Position numbers and translations under genes: made by a program
Origin: Beroe ovata
Taxonomy: Eukaryota > Ctenophora > Nuda > Beroida > Beroidae
Direction of reading: 5' to 3'
DNA: 25,816 bases
Assembly: GCA_946803715.1 (NCBI GenBank)
Contig: CAMPET010000106.1
Coordinates: forward strand, 33,346-59,161
Shown here: in pieces, positions 15,614 through 25,816 of the stretch
Layout: each line of letters opens with the position of its first letter
Numbering within the stretch: the stretch's first letter is position 1
The notes under the pieces: model-generated
Database searches by the model: none
Told to the model about the DNA's origin: nothing
What the model saw: the letters and a program-made list of their open reading frames with translations, nothing else

Positions 15614-18230
15614 AGCCAACTGCGTTAACTATCGTAGGACTCTCAGTTTTAGCGCGCGCGCAACGCGCGTCCTACTCCTATAATTAAGGCGCATCCTATC
15701 AAATTTGACATCCTTTTCCATCATTGTTTATGGTTTTTTTGCTTCAGTTTAGCTGACTGTTCCATTTTTTGCATCGTCAATACATGGAATCAAATATCAC
15801 CTTGTCTTTATTGGACCGTTTGATTGACTGTGAACCCATTTTCAGATCGTGCTTACAGAGGGTATCATTGGACAGATGATGGATTTTGACTCATCAGTCT
15901 CGTTCTTGACTTCCGAATATCCGGAGAGAGACAGACTTGTGCTCTGGTGCTTAACCCAACATCAACTAATAAATCAGAGGTTTCAGGCCGAGGCAGTTGA
16001 TGTTTTTTATTGAATATCGGCAATTTTGGAATTTCTAGTGAACCATGCTGATTTCTGAGCTAAAGTGATCAGGTTTCTACACAAGAATGTGGTTAAGAAG
16101 AGGAGGTTTTGAATTCAAGTCAATTCTCACGACAATTGTAAATGTGTAACCGCCTTGGAATATGAGAAATTTAGCTATATTATAATAGAACGCGTTGATG
16201 TGATGCGTACTATGAGCATGTCACAACACGCGTAATTTAACTCCTCTGATGAGGCGTCTTATCCACGCTATATTTTCTACAATTTATGGTTTTTGGTATT
16301 AATTTTTATATCAGAGTGTTGATGAAGCCTTATTACACAAGAAGAGTACAAAGAACAGTCTATAGGTTCTTCGCATCATGACTTATGCCTGATTTTATGT
16401 GTAAAATTTGAGTGTATTTTCGCACGTTTAATCCCTTTCCTGCGTGTTCTGTGCGTCCTCACTTGAACAATTTCTGTCGGTATTCTTTAAAAATTGTACC
16501 ATGAAGACCGGCAATCTCTCCTCTTCATGGTGGTGACAATTTTGTTGTATACAGGTATATTGTCCGTGCACAGACCTCCTTTACACTCCTGGACCTGTTC
16601 AGTCAGGTCGCGCGCGCGTACTGGCGAGTCCATTGGCGTGAGGTGGGTTGAGGGTGGGGCTGTATTTATACATAACTGCACGAGCACGTTCATCAGCCAG
16701 CCAATCAACGCACAGAGNGCGCGGATTCAAACGAGGCAGAATAGCACGAGCCTTTGTAAAATTTCTTTAAACCTTGGCACTTTTCATGTTGCCAAGCGCC
16801 GCGGCCGCGGCCGGATTCTGCTCGGTGGAATTACAAAAAACAATTGCATCGCGCGCAATTGTAATTTCAATTCCGCCAGAATAGAATTCCACGGCGCGGC
16901 GCCAACACGACGTTGCCTGGCTATGTTAGGCCCAGCTGACACAAGTCGTTAAGTGGCGCGCGCACAATGAAATTCTTGATAGGGGCTAGATCATCGACAG
17001 CCAAACGCAAAGTTACGAAAAAACTCTACGGAGCTTGAAACTGGGATTAAATCCCGCCCGCACTAGCGCGCTAGGGAGGAATGTGCACACGTTGCGCGCG
17101 CCGCCCCTGTTCTATGTTCTACAGCTCAGTGAACTGAAAAGTCGTAGAAAGGACCACCTGCACCACGGAGACGCGCAGCGCGCGCGGAGTACTTGGGTCA
17201 CGCAGCGCGGGAACAGGTAGGGATTATAGATGAATTTTGGTTAGATGTTACCTGACCTGTTTCTCGCGTTCGCGCCTTCATCGACAAGACAAATCGACTT
17301 GAAGGTGATCATGTCATTTCTTCATTCCTTGCTTGACTATCAGATGTCAGTGTTCTGTGTTTTTTCAATGAAGGTGTGTGTTTTGCCAGGTAGACTTGGC
17401 AGTGCAGCTTTTTGCTATATTGTATGAATGTATGTTAATCAGCAATTCATCCATTTGTGTCTATCAGTTTTTCAAACCTTGCTGGACAATTGGTCAATTT
17501 GTATAGCTTGATTAGTTATCAATTAATTATTCATTTATTTATTTATCGGCCAATCATTTTTCCTGGTCCTCCAAAGAAAGTACAAAAAAATTTGAGGTGC
17601 TGATTTGAGCTTGGCTTGAGTTTCAATCAAACTTGAGATGGCCTCCAATATTCAAAGTGGAAGAATATTTTGTCCTCCTACTGAAACAGAAGACAATGGG
17701 ATTGACACAGATGGGCAGGGTGAGAAGGAGAAGGTTGTATATTCTGATGGAAGCGATTGGACAGTGGTAGGCAATNAAACCCCTATGGCATCCTGTGGTT
17801 GGTCACAGGCCTCTAAGTTTATCAAAATGATGAAAGTAGCATGATGTACAGGAGGAAATCACGTTGCAAAAGTTTCTGTTTGAGTCTTACAGGAACAGAA
17901 ATCGACCATTTTGGCATTTTAGTTACAAAAGTGGTACCAGAGGCAGTGTCTAGTGTACTCAACTGCTCAGGCCACTCTTGAGACAAGTTTCCTTTGCTCA
18001 AGAACTTATCTGTGCCCTCTTATTGAAACATTTCCTGCAACGATTTTTTTTTCCATTTTTTTAGTAATGCACTTGGATGTTTAGCTGGTGCCAAGGATAC
18101 AGATCATGAGCAGATAGAGCTGAATGGGACAGTCAACATGAAAATAATAGTTTGATAAAGTGATCATATTGTGCCACCTTCAACACATCATAAACTTCTA
18201 AATTCTAATTTTGAAGTGGTGGTTGATATC
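15614..18230. other. Non-coding region with CpG-dense patches
   Basis: No gene was recognised. The piece 15614-16717 is bounded by N on both sides. After the N at 16718 the first 31 bases repeat the last 31 before the N at 15613. A CpG-dense stretch at about 16790-17210 includes GCGCCGCGGCCGCGGCC. An open frame at 17638-17844 (start MASNIQSGRIFCPPT) crosses an N at about 17776 and shows no known domain, so it could be part of an unplaced exon or a transposon remnant. Confidence 0.5.
16719..16749. repeat. 31-bp repeat of the right end of the telomere-like element
   Basis: Thirty-one bases starting GCGCGGATTCAAACGAGGCA directly after the N at 16718 are identical to 15582-15612, directly before the N at 15613. 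An exact match ending precisely at two N characters suggests an assembly-graph overlap, or a second copy of the element end. Confidence 0.88.
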
Positions 18231-18233
18231 TGA

Positions 18234-19248
18234 GACCCCAACTAGTCGTGACATCACGGGAGACATCACCCGTGATGTCATGCGTCACTTGTCCTAACTA
18301 GTTTCCTTGATTTTTTACTCGCGTAGCGAAATCAACAACAAGAATAAAATGATTCAGGTCAATTATCTGTAAAAGTGGTCAGTTTAAGGGATGGAATCTG
18401 ATCAGGTGACACCACAAGTACAAGTATAACTCCTCAAGAGAAATGGTGAAGGTATTATACATCACAGCTATGGGATGGTCACGTGATTCATGTACTTAGC
18501 ATGCACCTGCACTGATAAGTCTGATTGGGTTCCTGGCGTCTAATGTGTGCAATGTGCATGTATGTTTTATAGAAGGGGAACTGTACAAAGAGGCTAGGTA
18601 GGTAATTAGTATGAAATCTTTGAAACGACTATGGAGGTGTAGTGGGAATACCAAGAAGCAATATTCGGCAGGGCAGTGTGCTGCTCCACAACTTCCTGTT
18701 CACAAAGAAAGACTCTCCACCCGAGGCACTTCTACCCATTTGTTTGAAGTCATACATCTATACATAATAAATGCCGGATGTCAGGAACCCAATCAGACTT
18801 ATAAGCTCAGATGCATAACTATGTACATGGATCATGTGACCAATGTATGAATATACCATCCAACATGTGTTGTACTTTTAGGATACACCATTTCTCTTGA
18901 GGAGTTCAAGTTATAGTTGTACTTGTGGCGTCTCCTATTCAGCTTCCCTTCCTCAAACTGGGCACTTTTACAGAGAATTGACCTGAATCATCTTGATTGT
19001 GTTGTTGATTTGCTGCTAGTTTTGCTGTACGAGTAAAAAAATCAAGAAAATGTGCAGCGCGAGACCGGGACGTCATGCGTGATGTCACGACTAGTTATAA
19101 TAGGTCACGCATGACGCCATGCTTATTCTAACAATTCGTGACGTCATGCATGACGTCATCCGTGACGTCACGACTACTGACTAGTTAGGACAAGTGACGC
19201 ATGACGTCACGGGTTACGTCTCCCGTGATGTCACGACTAGTTGGGGTC
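18234..19248. mobile_element. About 1-kb fold-back element with TGACGTCA-rich arms
   Basis: The ends read GACCCCAACTAGTCGTGACA inward on both sides, allowing for one or two changes. The inverted similarity continues for about 330 bp: the blocks at 18234-18300, 18400-18455 and 18476-18565 all have reverse copies in 18765-19248. The right arm is longer because about 110 bp of CGTCATGC/TGACGTCA-type units (19060-19180) are expanded there. TGA sits immediately outside both ends (18231-18233 and 19249-19251), a possible 3-bp target duplication. No transposase was found. A 79-codon open frame at 18611-18850 overlaps the arm and is probably not a gene. Confidence 0.88.
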
Positions 19249-19350
19249 TGAATTCAAAAAAACCCAGCTCTATAATCAGAAAACCCTGCAGTCATCACTG
19301 TTTTAGTAACTAGTCTCCAGATATATTACTACAATAATTCAAATCAAGCT

Positions 19351-20518
19351 CTACCCCTTGATGGTTACAGCCATAGGTTCTTCAGCCTTATACTCCTTCC
19401 CATCTTTTGTGACGATGCCAATATACTGTCCAGCTGCAGAAACTGGTATCCCTTCCTTGCCCCTCAATGACCACTTTATTTTCTGCTTCCTATAACTTGA
19501 TTTCTTGCAGTCAGCTGGCTCTCCCTCTGCATTCAGTCTGCACACTCGTGCAGAATCAAAGAAACTTTTCTTCACTTTCTTACCACTCTCAAACTCAACT
19601 TTAAAAGCAACAACGCATTTACGTGCTTTTGTCGTACAGGTTAAGCTCTTAGATCTAGCAGTCACGATGAATGCATCTTCCTCCTCCTCTTCCTCTTCAT
19701 CTTCATCCGGGCCATCATCCAGTTCAAATCCTCCAAGATTATCTGAAATGTTCATTGTTCACATCATCAAACCACATGATAACTGAAACTATATCATATC
19801 AGCAATCCCCTCAACCTTTACACTGTTGCAATACAACTGTGCTACACCTAAAGAAAGAGCAAAATACAGATAAATGTTCCACATTATTAAGGCCATGTTT
19901 TTCCCAAAACGAACCTTTAACTCTGTAAGATACCGTTGCTGTATCTATATCGTCAATTTTGAACTTTGCGACTTCTCTACCCCAATAGTGAGTCCAAGGA
20001 CTAACCATATCTCTGTCGCAAACCTGGTCACTCAATGCCACGTCAAGAATAGTAACTCCATTGCACCAGATGCTTAATCCTTGGTCTGTCCTCTTTATCT
20101 CCCAAACCTTCTCCTGTGACTTGGGGAGATTACCAGGCAGAGGTTTGGTCAGACTGCACCATCCGTAAAGTATGGCTGGACTTTCATAAAATGCAATTGT
20201 GAATCCCCCTGCCGTCAAATCATCATGAGTTTGGTAGGTAACTTCAATTCTATCAGAGCTGCCATATTCCGAGTTTGTTGTTATCTCCAAGATTTGGCCC
20301 TTGTTCAAGTCAACCGAATCTGCATGATGGAAGTAAAATTGAGAAAAGATAGAAATAAGATATTCTTTAACTTAGGTTTAGGTCCTATCATTCATCAGTC
20401 TCGATAGATAACTAGGTATACAGTTCAAATCACATTGCTCTATGTACAGCTATACCTTTTTACCTATAGTTGCGAGCAATACCAATGCGAATGCCATTAA
20501 AGTTACCAGATTCATCAT
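19351..20518 (-). CDS. Secreted protein with FA (farnesoic acid O-methyltransferase-like) domain and acidic linker
   Basis: Predicted 283-residue secreted protein. Exons in transcription order: 20518-20464, 20319-19915 and 19742-19351. Phases match, and 852 nt equals 284 codons with the stop. Exon 1 encodes a signal peptide (MMNLVTLMAFALVLLATI). Residues about 22-153 form a domain with W/C signatures: KVWEIKRTDQGLSIWCNGV, then DQVCD, then W..YWGREVAKFKIDD and DTATVSYR. This resembles the repeated FA-like domain of many marine-invertebrate extracellular proteins, and enzymatic activity is not implied. A linker DEDEEEEEEED (about 166-176) is followed by a 107-residue C-terminal segment with four cysteines and many lysines, not recognised. 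Exon 2 uses the weak donor GTTCGT. Either the C-terminal domain is Ig-like beta-sandwich or it is lineage-specific; this is unresolved. Confidence 0.85.
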
Positions 20519-22027
20519 GGCCTCAGCAAATATTGTTCACAACACACACACACAGCTGCGAGGGAGCGAAGAAAACAGTGAAATGAACTTATCGTGCTCA
20601 ACTGGGAGAACCCAGTTTTTCACCACATGGAAAAATGGCATGAACTTTGTCTTATCCCTTGTTACAGTCTGCTGAAACAATGTAGGTATTATCTATAGGC
20701 ATCATGGAATACGGGTATGTTGAGTTGTGAATAATATTCTAATATTGCAAAGTTTCATTCCAAGACGCCATAAATCTGAAGTTCACCACACGAGAAGCAA
20801 GTTGTCCACCCACTCCACAATGAAATGATTAAAGAAGAGGGTAGGAAGATAGGAAGGTAGGAATAGGGGGTAGAAAGAAAAGGTAAGGGAAAATAACTCT
20901 GGTTATTATTATTTTCAAGGGTGTACTGGACGTTTCTTTCTCTTAAATGATAGGAAACGTATGTTCTTGAATCCATTTTCTAGCAACACAGTGGGTAAGT
21001 CTTTGGGGCTGGATCATTTTGGTACTTTAAATATGAAATAGATCGATTAGGATCATCTCAAGCAAATTGATTCAAAGGGTGTAATATTGACAGGCACGTA
21101 GACAGGGCGGTTGGACTTATGATGAAAATTTTCGAGGACTTGCCCTTCCATAGAGAACTAAACGTCTGCTTTTACTACCGAGCTCAATAAAAAAGATATG
21201 TGAAACCTTGATACTGGAATACTACTTTCTATGCAAAAACATTATGATGTTGTTGTATATCAGGGCCGTGCCCAAAGACCCGTATATTTCCAGTGTAACA
21301 AAGCAATAAAAGGGTAATTTTGAAGGATTTCACCCTATCAATCAGATTTAACCTCTGGCTTCTGGGGGCTGCACCCCCAGACCCTTGCTCCTAACTGTAG
21401 TAAATCGAATGAATCGACCAGTGACCAGTGACCACGTGCTTAAAATTTGAGAGTTCTGATTTTCTGCTTTTCTTTGGATATCAGGACAGTGCCCTAAGAC
21501 CACTACATTACCATTGCTACGAAAAACAAAAGGCATGACCGGGGCTTCGCCTCTGGACCCCAATGGTGCGCCTCCAAACCCCCTTGTTAATTGCTAGTAT
21601 GAAATTACTTGTTTAGCACGAGGCTAAGTCCTAAGCTGAGCCTTTAATTTTTACTTTGGCAAAAATAAATGTAAATAAAAGTTTGCCAGCTTACCCCCGC
21701 CCCAGAATTATCGTAGCTCGCTGTGTACAACTGTGGACCCCTGGTCAGTTTAACACCTCATCGAAGAGTGGCACATAGCTGGGCAATCATTGCCCAACAA
21801 CGAGCAAAACGAAGCAATGTGCCACTTTCCATGCCCGGCAGTGCTGAAAGAAAAGCGATGTGACTTTGCTAGCCCACATGTAAACACTAAAACAGGAAAG
21901 ATTGAGAGCTGCAAATTTTCAGTATTTCTTGTGGATTTGTTATAGTGCAGGGATTTCAATGACAATTACAATGAGAGGGATCTTGGTGAACCACAAATTG
22001 GACCACAAATTGTTAACTGAATTTCAG

Positions 22028-22515
22028 TCGTCACATTTTAATGAAACTTTCCAGTTATGTTCAGCATGACCCAAAGAACATGAAACCGTCAAAAAATTTG
22101 GGGGTCTATGTGCTTACCTCGGATCTATTTTAAAACACAAGAATATTTTATTTTTGCGATTTACAGGGTATTTTGGTACAACGAAGACGAAAACTGGTCG
22201 TCACATTTTAATAAAACTTTCCAGTTAGGTCCATCGTGACCTAAAGAACATAAGACCGTTAAAAAATTTGGGGGTCTATGTGCTAACTTCGGAGCTATTT
22301 TCAAACTCTAGGATAGGTTATTTTGGCAATTTGAATTGGTATTTGTGTTTGAACATAGCTCCGAAGATAGCACATGGGTGTTCTTTGAGTCACGATGGAC
22401 CTAACTGGAAAGTTTTATTAAAATGTGACGACCAGTTTTCGAGTGATCGTTGTACCAAAATACCATGCAAATCGTTAAAATAACATATCCTTGTGTTTGA
22501 AAATAGCTCCGAAGT
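22028..22515. repeat. Dispersed repeat: two direct copies and one inverted copy
   Basis: A unit of about 165 bp beginning CGTCACATTTTAAT[G/A]AAACTT and containing AAAAAATTTGGGGGTCTATG occurs at about 22028-22195 and again at 22199-22330. A third copy in reverse orientation occupies about 22347-22515, including the complement TTTTATTAAAATGTGACGACC at about 22414. Copies differ by perhaps 10-20%. The junction between copies 2 and 3 forms a large imperfect hairpin. Confidence 0.85.
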
Positions 22516-22691
22516 ATTATTATAGATATCAACATTTCTGATGTTCTCATGCTTTCTGAGTCATAATTGACTAAGTTGGAGATTTACGTAAAGTTTAGGA
22601 CTTCAATTTTCCAGGAAAAAATGCCACTTTCCGCCTTAATTTTGGTACACTTTAGTCTTAGCTCCTAGTGCAGTCACACGATTAGACCTTA

Positions 22692-22885
22692 CGAGGAGTG
22701 TGGCAGCCACACTGCCACACTCATTTGCCACACTGCCACACTGAATTGCCACACTGCCACACTGCCAACTGTGTGGCAAATTTTCAGCAGCCACACTGCC
22801 ACACTTCCTGTAAGGTCATCACACATTTGCGGTAAGTGTGGCAATGTTGACCTTACGAGTTCAGCTGCCACACTGACACTCTCTT
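22692..22885. repeat. GCCACACT short-unit satellite
   Basis: There are many copies of GCCACACT, often paired as TGCCACACTGCCACACT, with some in the opposite orientation (AGTGTGGC) at 22697, about 22771 and 22836. It ends about 40 bases before the retroelement fragment. A similar GAGTGTGGCAGTGTGAC motif recurs at 23838 just after that fragment. Potential hairpins arise from opposing units. Confidence 0.9.
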
Positions 22886-22922
22886 TCGCTCATACCGCAT
22901 AAGTGATGTAATGTGATATGAC

Positions 22923-23786
22923 ATGTCCGAAATTCAAAAAAACAACATGGTGCTACACGAGGACAAATTCGAGCTCCTCTGCTACAGAACGCCCGCCTCC
23001 AGAGCCTTGGCCGAAGCCCTCCCCTTTATGTCGGATGTCACCAACTACAGCACAGCCAATGGGACAATCCTAGAGAAGAGCCAGCTCGTAAAGGACCTAG
23101 GTGTCAACATGTCAGACGACCTATCCTGGACTCCTCACATCAACATCATGACAGACAAAGCCCGGCAAGTCGCTTCTTGGGTCCTAGGAGTCTTCAAGGA
23201 CCGTTCCAAAACTGTCATGTCTCAGCTCTACAAGTCACTTGTAAGATCACGAATTGAATACTGCTGTCCCCTCTGGAATCCTATCAAAATCAAGGATATC
23301 CAAACAGTGGAGAACATCCAGAGAGAGTTCACCCGCAGAATCAAAGGACTACGCCATGTCAACTACTGGGACAGGCTGAAAGATCTGAAGCTGCTATCCC
23401 TTCAAAGAAGAAGAGAGCGATACATGATCATACATGTATGGAAGACCCTACATGGAATATGCCCAAATGACTTGGGGATCACATTCTCAGAAAGCCCCCG
23501 TCTTGGTATCAAAGTAGCTCTACCACCTTTGGCCAGAAATACAACAGCTATGGCCAAGACCCTGTATGACAATTCTTTCGCCGTTAGGGCTGGAAGACTG
23601 TGGAACATTCTACCCAGGGATATTAACTCCCAACAGAAGCTGGAGACCTTCAAGTCGTCTCTAGGCACGTTCCTGAATTCCTTCCCTGACACACCTCCTA
23701 CTCCTGGATACACGGCAACCAACTCGAACTCATTGATAGAGTGGTCGAGTCAAAGAGGTGGTCAGCAGTTAGCGGGGCGGCCCTGA
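22923..23786 (+). mobile_element. 5'-truncated non-LTR retrotransposon, C-terminal reverse-transcriptase part
   Basis: A 287-codon frame matches the region downstream of the catalytic core in jockey/CR1/L2-type reverse transcriptases. It starts at NNMVLHEDKFELL, just after where the YADD site would be, continues with VKDLGVNMSDDLSWTPHI, and includes SRIEYCCPLWNP and the RRRERYMIIHVWK region. The YADD catalytic motif, fingers/palm and endonuclease are absent, so it cannot function alone. The frame is intact, which suggests fairly recent insertion. After the stop the sequence has short ATTAGGT-like repeats at 23810-23828, possibly the 3' microsatellite tail of such elements. Not useful to the neighbouring genes. 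Confidence 0.9.
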
Positions 23787-24451
23787 AGAGCGCGTTTTCT
23801 AAACAAGACATTAGGTTCATTAGGTAGGTACACTCAGGAGTGTGGCAGTGTGACAATGCTCGAAAGGTCTACTGAGTCACACTTAATTTCACCATCTATG
23901 TAGCGCGCAACGACATTAAATCAGAACATCGTGCGCGAGAACGGATTAAGATGATCATATGGATCGCGTCGATAATGCCGCACGCGTGCGCTGCCTGATA
24001 TAGTGAGTAGCGACACATGTGACACTGACATGACAATGTATTGATGAAATCTGGAATTTAATGTATGTTAAACCACAATTTCATGAATTCAAAATAGAAA
24101 CCTTGGGGAGCATATTCATCAAATTATGCCAAAAAGAATTCATAAATGATACTCACTTCTCGATACGATTCTGGTTTCAAAAAGTTTAACTTAACACGAT
24201 GCAGCGTACATAAACCGGAAATACTGATTGTTGCCACAGTATATGACGTAACTTTACCTATTGTCATTTTGATTCAGTTCATAATATATTATTCACAACT
24301 TGATGCTTATCTCGTCTATTTGTATATTGAGTGAAAATGGTCAGACAAAATGCACAAATTCCTTCCTTAACCTTTGATGACGACCATTACCACTTAGACT
24401 GCACCCTGTCTTAGAACTGTCGCTATTTTGATACCATCAGCTGCACACTGA
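23787..24451. other. Non-coding stretch before the stathmin-like gene
   Basis: This contains the possible retroelement tail and a GTGTGGCAGTGTG motif up to about 23860. A short CpG-rich patch follows at 23900-24000 (GTAGCGCGCAACG, CACGCGTGCGCTG). After that comes AT-rich sequence that includes the 3' UTR of the minus-strand gene to its right. No gene was recognised. Confidence 0.55.
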
Positions 24452-25767
24452 TCAAAAGCCCAGGAGACTCGGTAGTTGACTTGAGGATCGGTGGCTATCT
24501 GAGGTTCCGGGGCGAGATGCTGGCGCGGATCCAAATTTGGCGGCGTTTGCTCGTTTTATCTTCTCGTTCTTGGCCCTAATTCTATCTCTCATCTCCTCAA
24601 GATGCTGTTTCCTGGCTGCCATAGCCTTGTCCATAGCAGCTTGCTGGGCCTGTAATACAGAGGGGGATGGTTATGATTTTGATCAAAATATTAGGAACTG
24701 GAGTACCCTACCCTAGAGAATCTTACCCTAGAGAACCTTATCCTAGAAAACCTTACCCTAGAGAATCTTACCCTGGAGATCCTTATCCTAGAGTACCTTA
24801 CCTTAAAGCACCTGACCTGACCTTAAGGTACCTTACCTTAGTGTGATAGTGTACTCACTTTAGAGTACCTGACCTTGAAGAGACCGTGGTTTAGTGGACT
24901 GTGGTACTATTAATATAACAAATAACAGGTTTTAACGCCATTGATATTTCTGCTGTTAGAATCTAGGGATTTGAGTAAGGATGAGGCTATAGCATGGCTA
25001 GGGAATAAAAAGTCCTGGGTTAAAACAAGAAGATACCGTGGATCGGTTAGCCAAGTAATTGCAGTATAATTTGATTATTGTCAATTACTGGTGTGAGGTG
25101 TTACCTGCTTCATTTCTGTTCTCCTCATTTCCTCCATTTTGTTACTCTTGTGTCCGATTTCCTCCACTGTATTGTGAGTTTCCGACAACTTGGTCAACGT
25201 CTCCAGCTGATATGGGGCGGATAACGGTCACCAACATAATGGAGACAGTTTATTACAGCTGGTGATGATCCATAGAATACAGTTTCAATTATCATCAGGA
25301 CTGTGTTGACTGTTGAAGAATGATTCCATAAGTATACTCTGATACTAGTATTATACACTCATTTTAGTAGGTATACCTGTTGTTGCTGTCGACGGAGATC
25401 TGCCTCTAGCAACTTTTTCTGAACTTGAGATTTGGTTGCCTTCTTGGGCAGCTTTGGGGCTTTGCTCTTCTGTCGCTTCTTCAACCTCTCAACCCGTTCT
25501 TGGAGTTCCTAAAAACAACAAACTCGTATGACATCATTAATGAACATAACAAGGATTCCTCGGATATCTTGTATCGAATAGAAACTGAATTTCGAGGTCA
25601 TCTTGCCTCCCTGAGACATATGACTTGGTAACAATAAACTACAGTCTATAGGCATGGCTGGTATGTCAGGGGCTGGTATACCTGTTGCTCACCAAACACC
25701 AAATCAAAGGCAAGTCCACCTCGGGATGGGGGGCGGGCAGCGACCTGCGTGTCGTGGTCCACTGATC
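24452..25767 (-). CDS. Stathmin-like coiled-coil protein, 5' part outside the window
   Basis: Probable tubulin-binding, microtubule-destabilising protein of the stathmin family. Exons in transcription order: 25767-25682, 25508-25377, 25206-25105 and 24649-24452, all with AG/GT borders and matching phases, giving about 172 residues plus the stop. The order of features fits stathmin: a short PPSRGGLAFDLVF segment like the stathmin N-terminal beta-hairpin (..GQAFELIL..), a basic KSKAPKLPKK linker, KSQVQKKLLEADLRRQQ like the IQKKLEAAEERR helix, then a continuous charged helix to RIRAKNEKIKRANAAK. A Ser-rich tail ends in LPSLLGF. The resemblance was judged by eye, and another coiled-coil family is possible. 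Exons upstream of 25767 are not in the window. Introns are 174, 170 and 455 bp. Confidence 0.75.
24700..24840. repeat. Minisatellite in the last stathmin-like intron
   Basis: About eight degenerate copies of a 15-16-bp unit of the form CTTACCCTAGAGAAT lie in tandem, with later units drifting to CCTTACCTTAAAG. It lies wholly in the intron 24650-25104. Confidence 0.85.
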
Positions 25768-25816
25768 CTGGAGAGGGAGAGGGATAAGAAGGGGGAGAGG
25801 GAGGGATTAGGGGGGG

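Larger units (their letters stand above)
20519..22919. other. Repeat-rich region without a recognised gene
   Basis: This holds the upstream region of the secreted-protein gene, an ACACAC tract at about 20540, then decayed repeats. Two diverged copies of a segment containing 'GGGG.CT.C.CC.C.GACCC' lie at about 21261-21390 and 21471-21590. An inverted pair AGTGGCACAT / ATGTGCCACT lies at about 21769-21827. The repeat family and satellite listed separately follow. Open frames here are short and unrecognised. Confidence 0.55.

Noticed and set aside
16494-16952. 152-codon plus-strand ORF
   Set aside because: It crosses the N at 16718, covers the 31-bp duplicated repeat and a CpG-rich patch, and shows no domain.
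19505-19786. Serine-rich plus-strand open frame
   Set aside because: The serine run is the antisense of the Glu-rich linker of the secreted-protein gene.
20755-20976. Minus-strand frame ending SGWTTCFSCGELQIYGVLE
   Set aside because: The CSCG-like spacing briefly suggests a thrombospondin-type repeat, but there are too few conserved residues and no exon context.

Overview
The window is nuclear DNA from an animal, probably a marine or early-branching invertebrate such as a sponge, cnidarian or placozoan. This rests on spliced genes with short GT-AG introns (about 90-500 bp), metazoan families (SRCR, LDLa, 7TM, NOVA-like KH, stathmin-like), TTAGGG-type repeats, and decayed DNA transposons and a non-LTR retroelement. 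The exact taxon cannot be read from the sequence. Single N characters lie at about 3256, 4980, 8376, 13440, 15613, 16718 and 17776. Several behave as contig joins rather than ambiguous bases.

Layout. (1) 1-2941, minus: part of a large receptor with an SRCR-like domain, at least four LDLa modules and a seven-transmembrane domain that runs off the left edge. (2) 2811-3650: two near-identical copies of the receptor's 5' region on either side of an N. (3) 5278-10796, plus: XPB/ERCC3 DNA helicase from just before the helicase core to the stop codon. Its N-terminal part is not visible, and a 1.86-kb intron holds a MULE-like inverted-repeat element with an antisense FLYWCH zinc-finger ORF. (4) 11899-13285, minus: a complete four-exon tandem-KH RNA-binding protein with an RGG tail, convergent with XPB. 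(5) 13286-19250: no recognisable gene, but several fold-back elements, one with a telomere-like core and one of about 1 kb full of TGACGTCA-like palindromes. (6) 19351-20518, minus: a complete three-exon secreted protein with a domain resembling the 'farnesoic acid O-methyltransferase-like' domain. (7) 20519-24451: repeat-rich, with a short direct/inverted repeat family, a GCCACACT satellite and a 5'-truncated non-LTR reverse transcriptase remnant. (8) 24452-25767, minus: the 3' part of a stathmin-like gene.

The genes are unrelated housekeeping and signalling genes, not an operon or cluster. The genomically unusual content is the set of hairpin-forming elements: at least six, two inside introns and a third with its arms in an intron. 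Exon boundaries were worked out by hand from splice consensus, reading-phase continuity and remembered family sequences. No database search was run.
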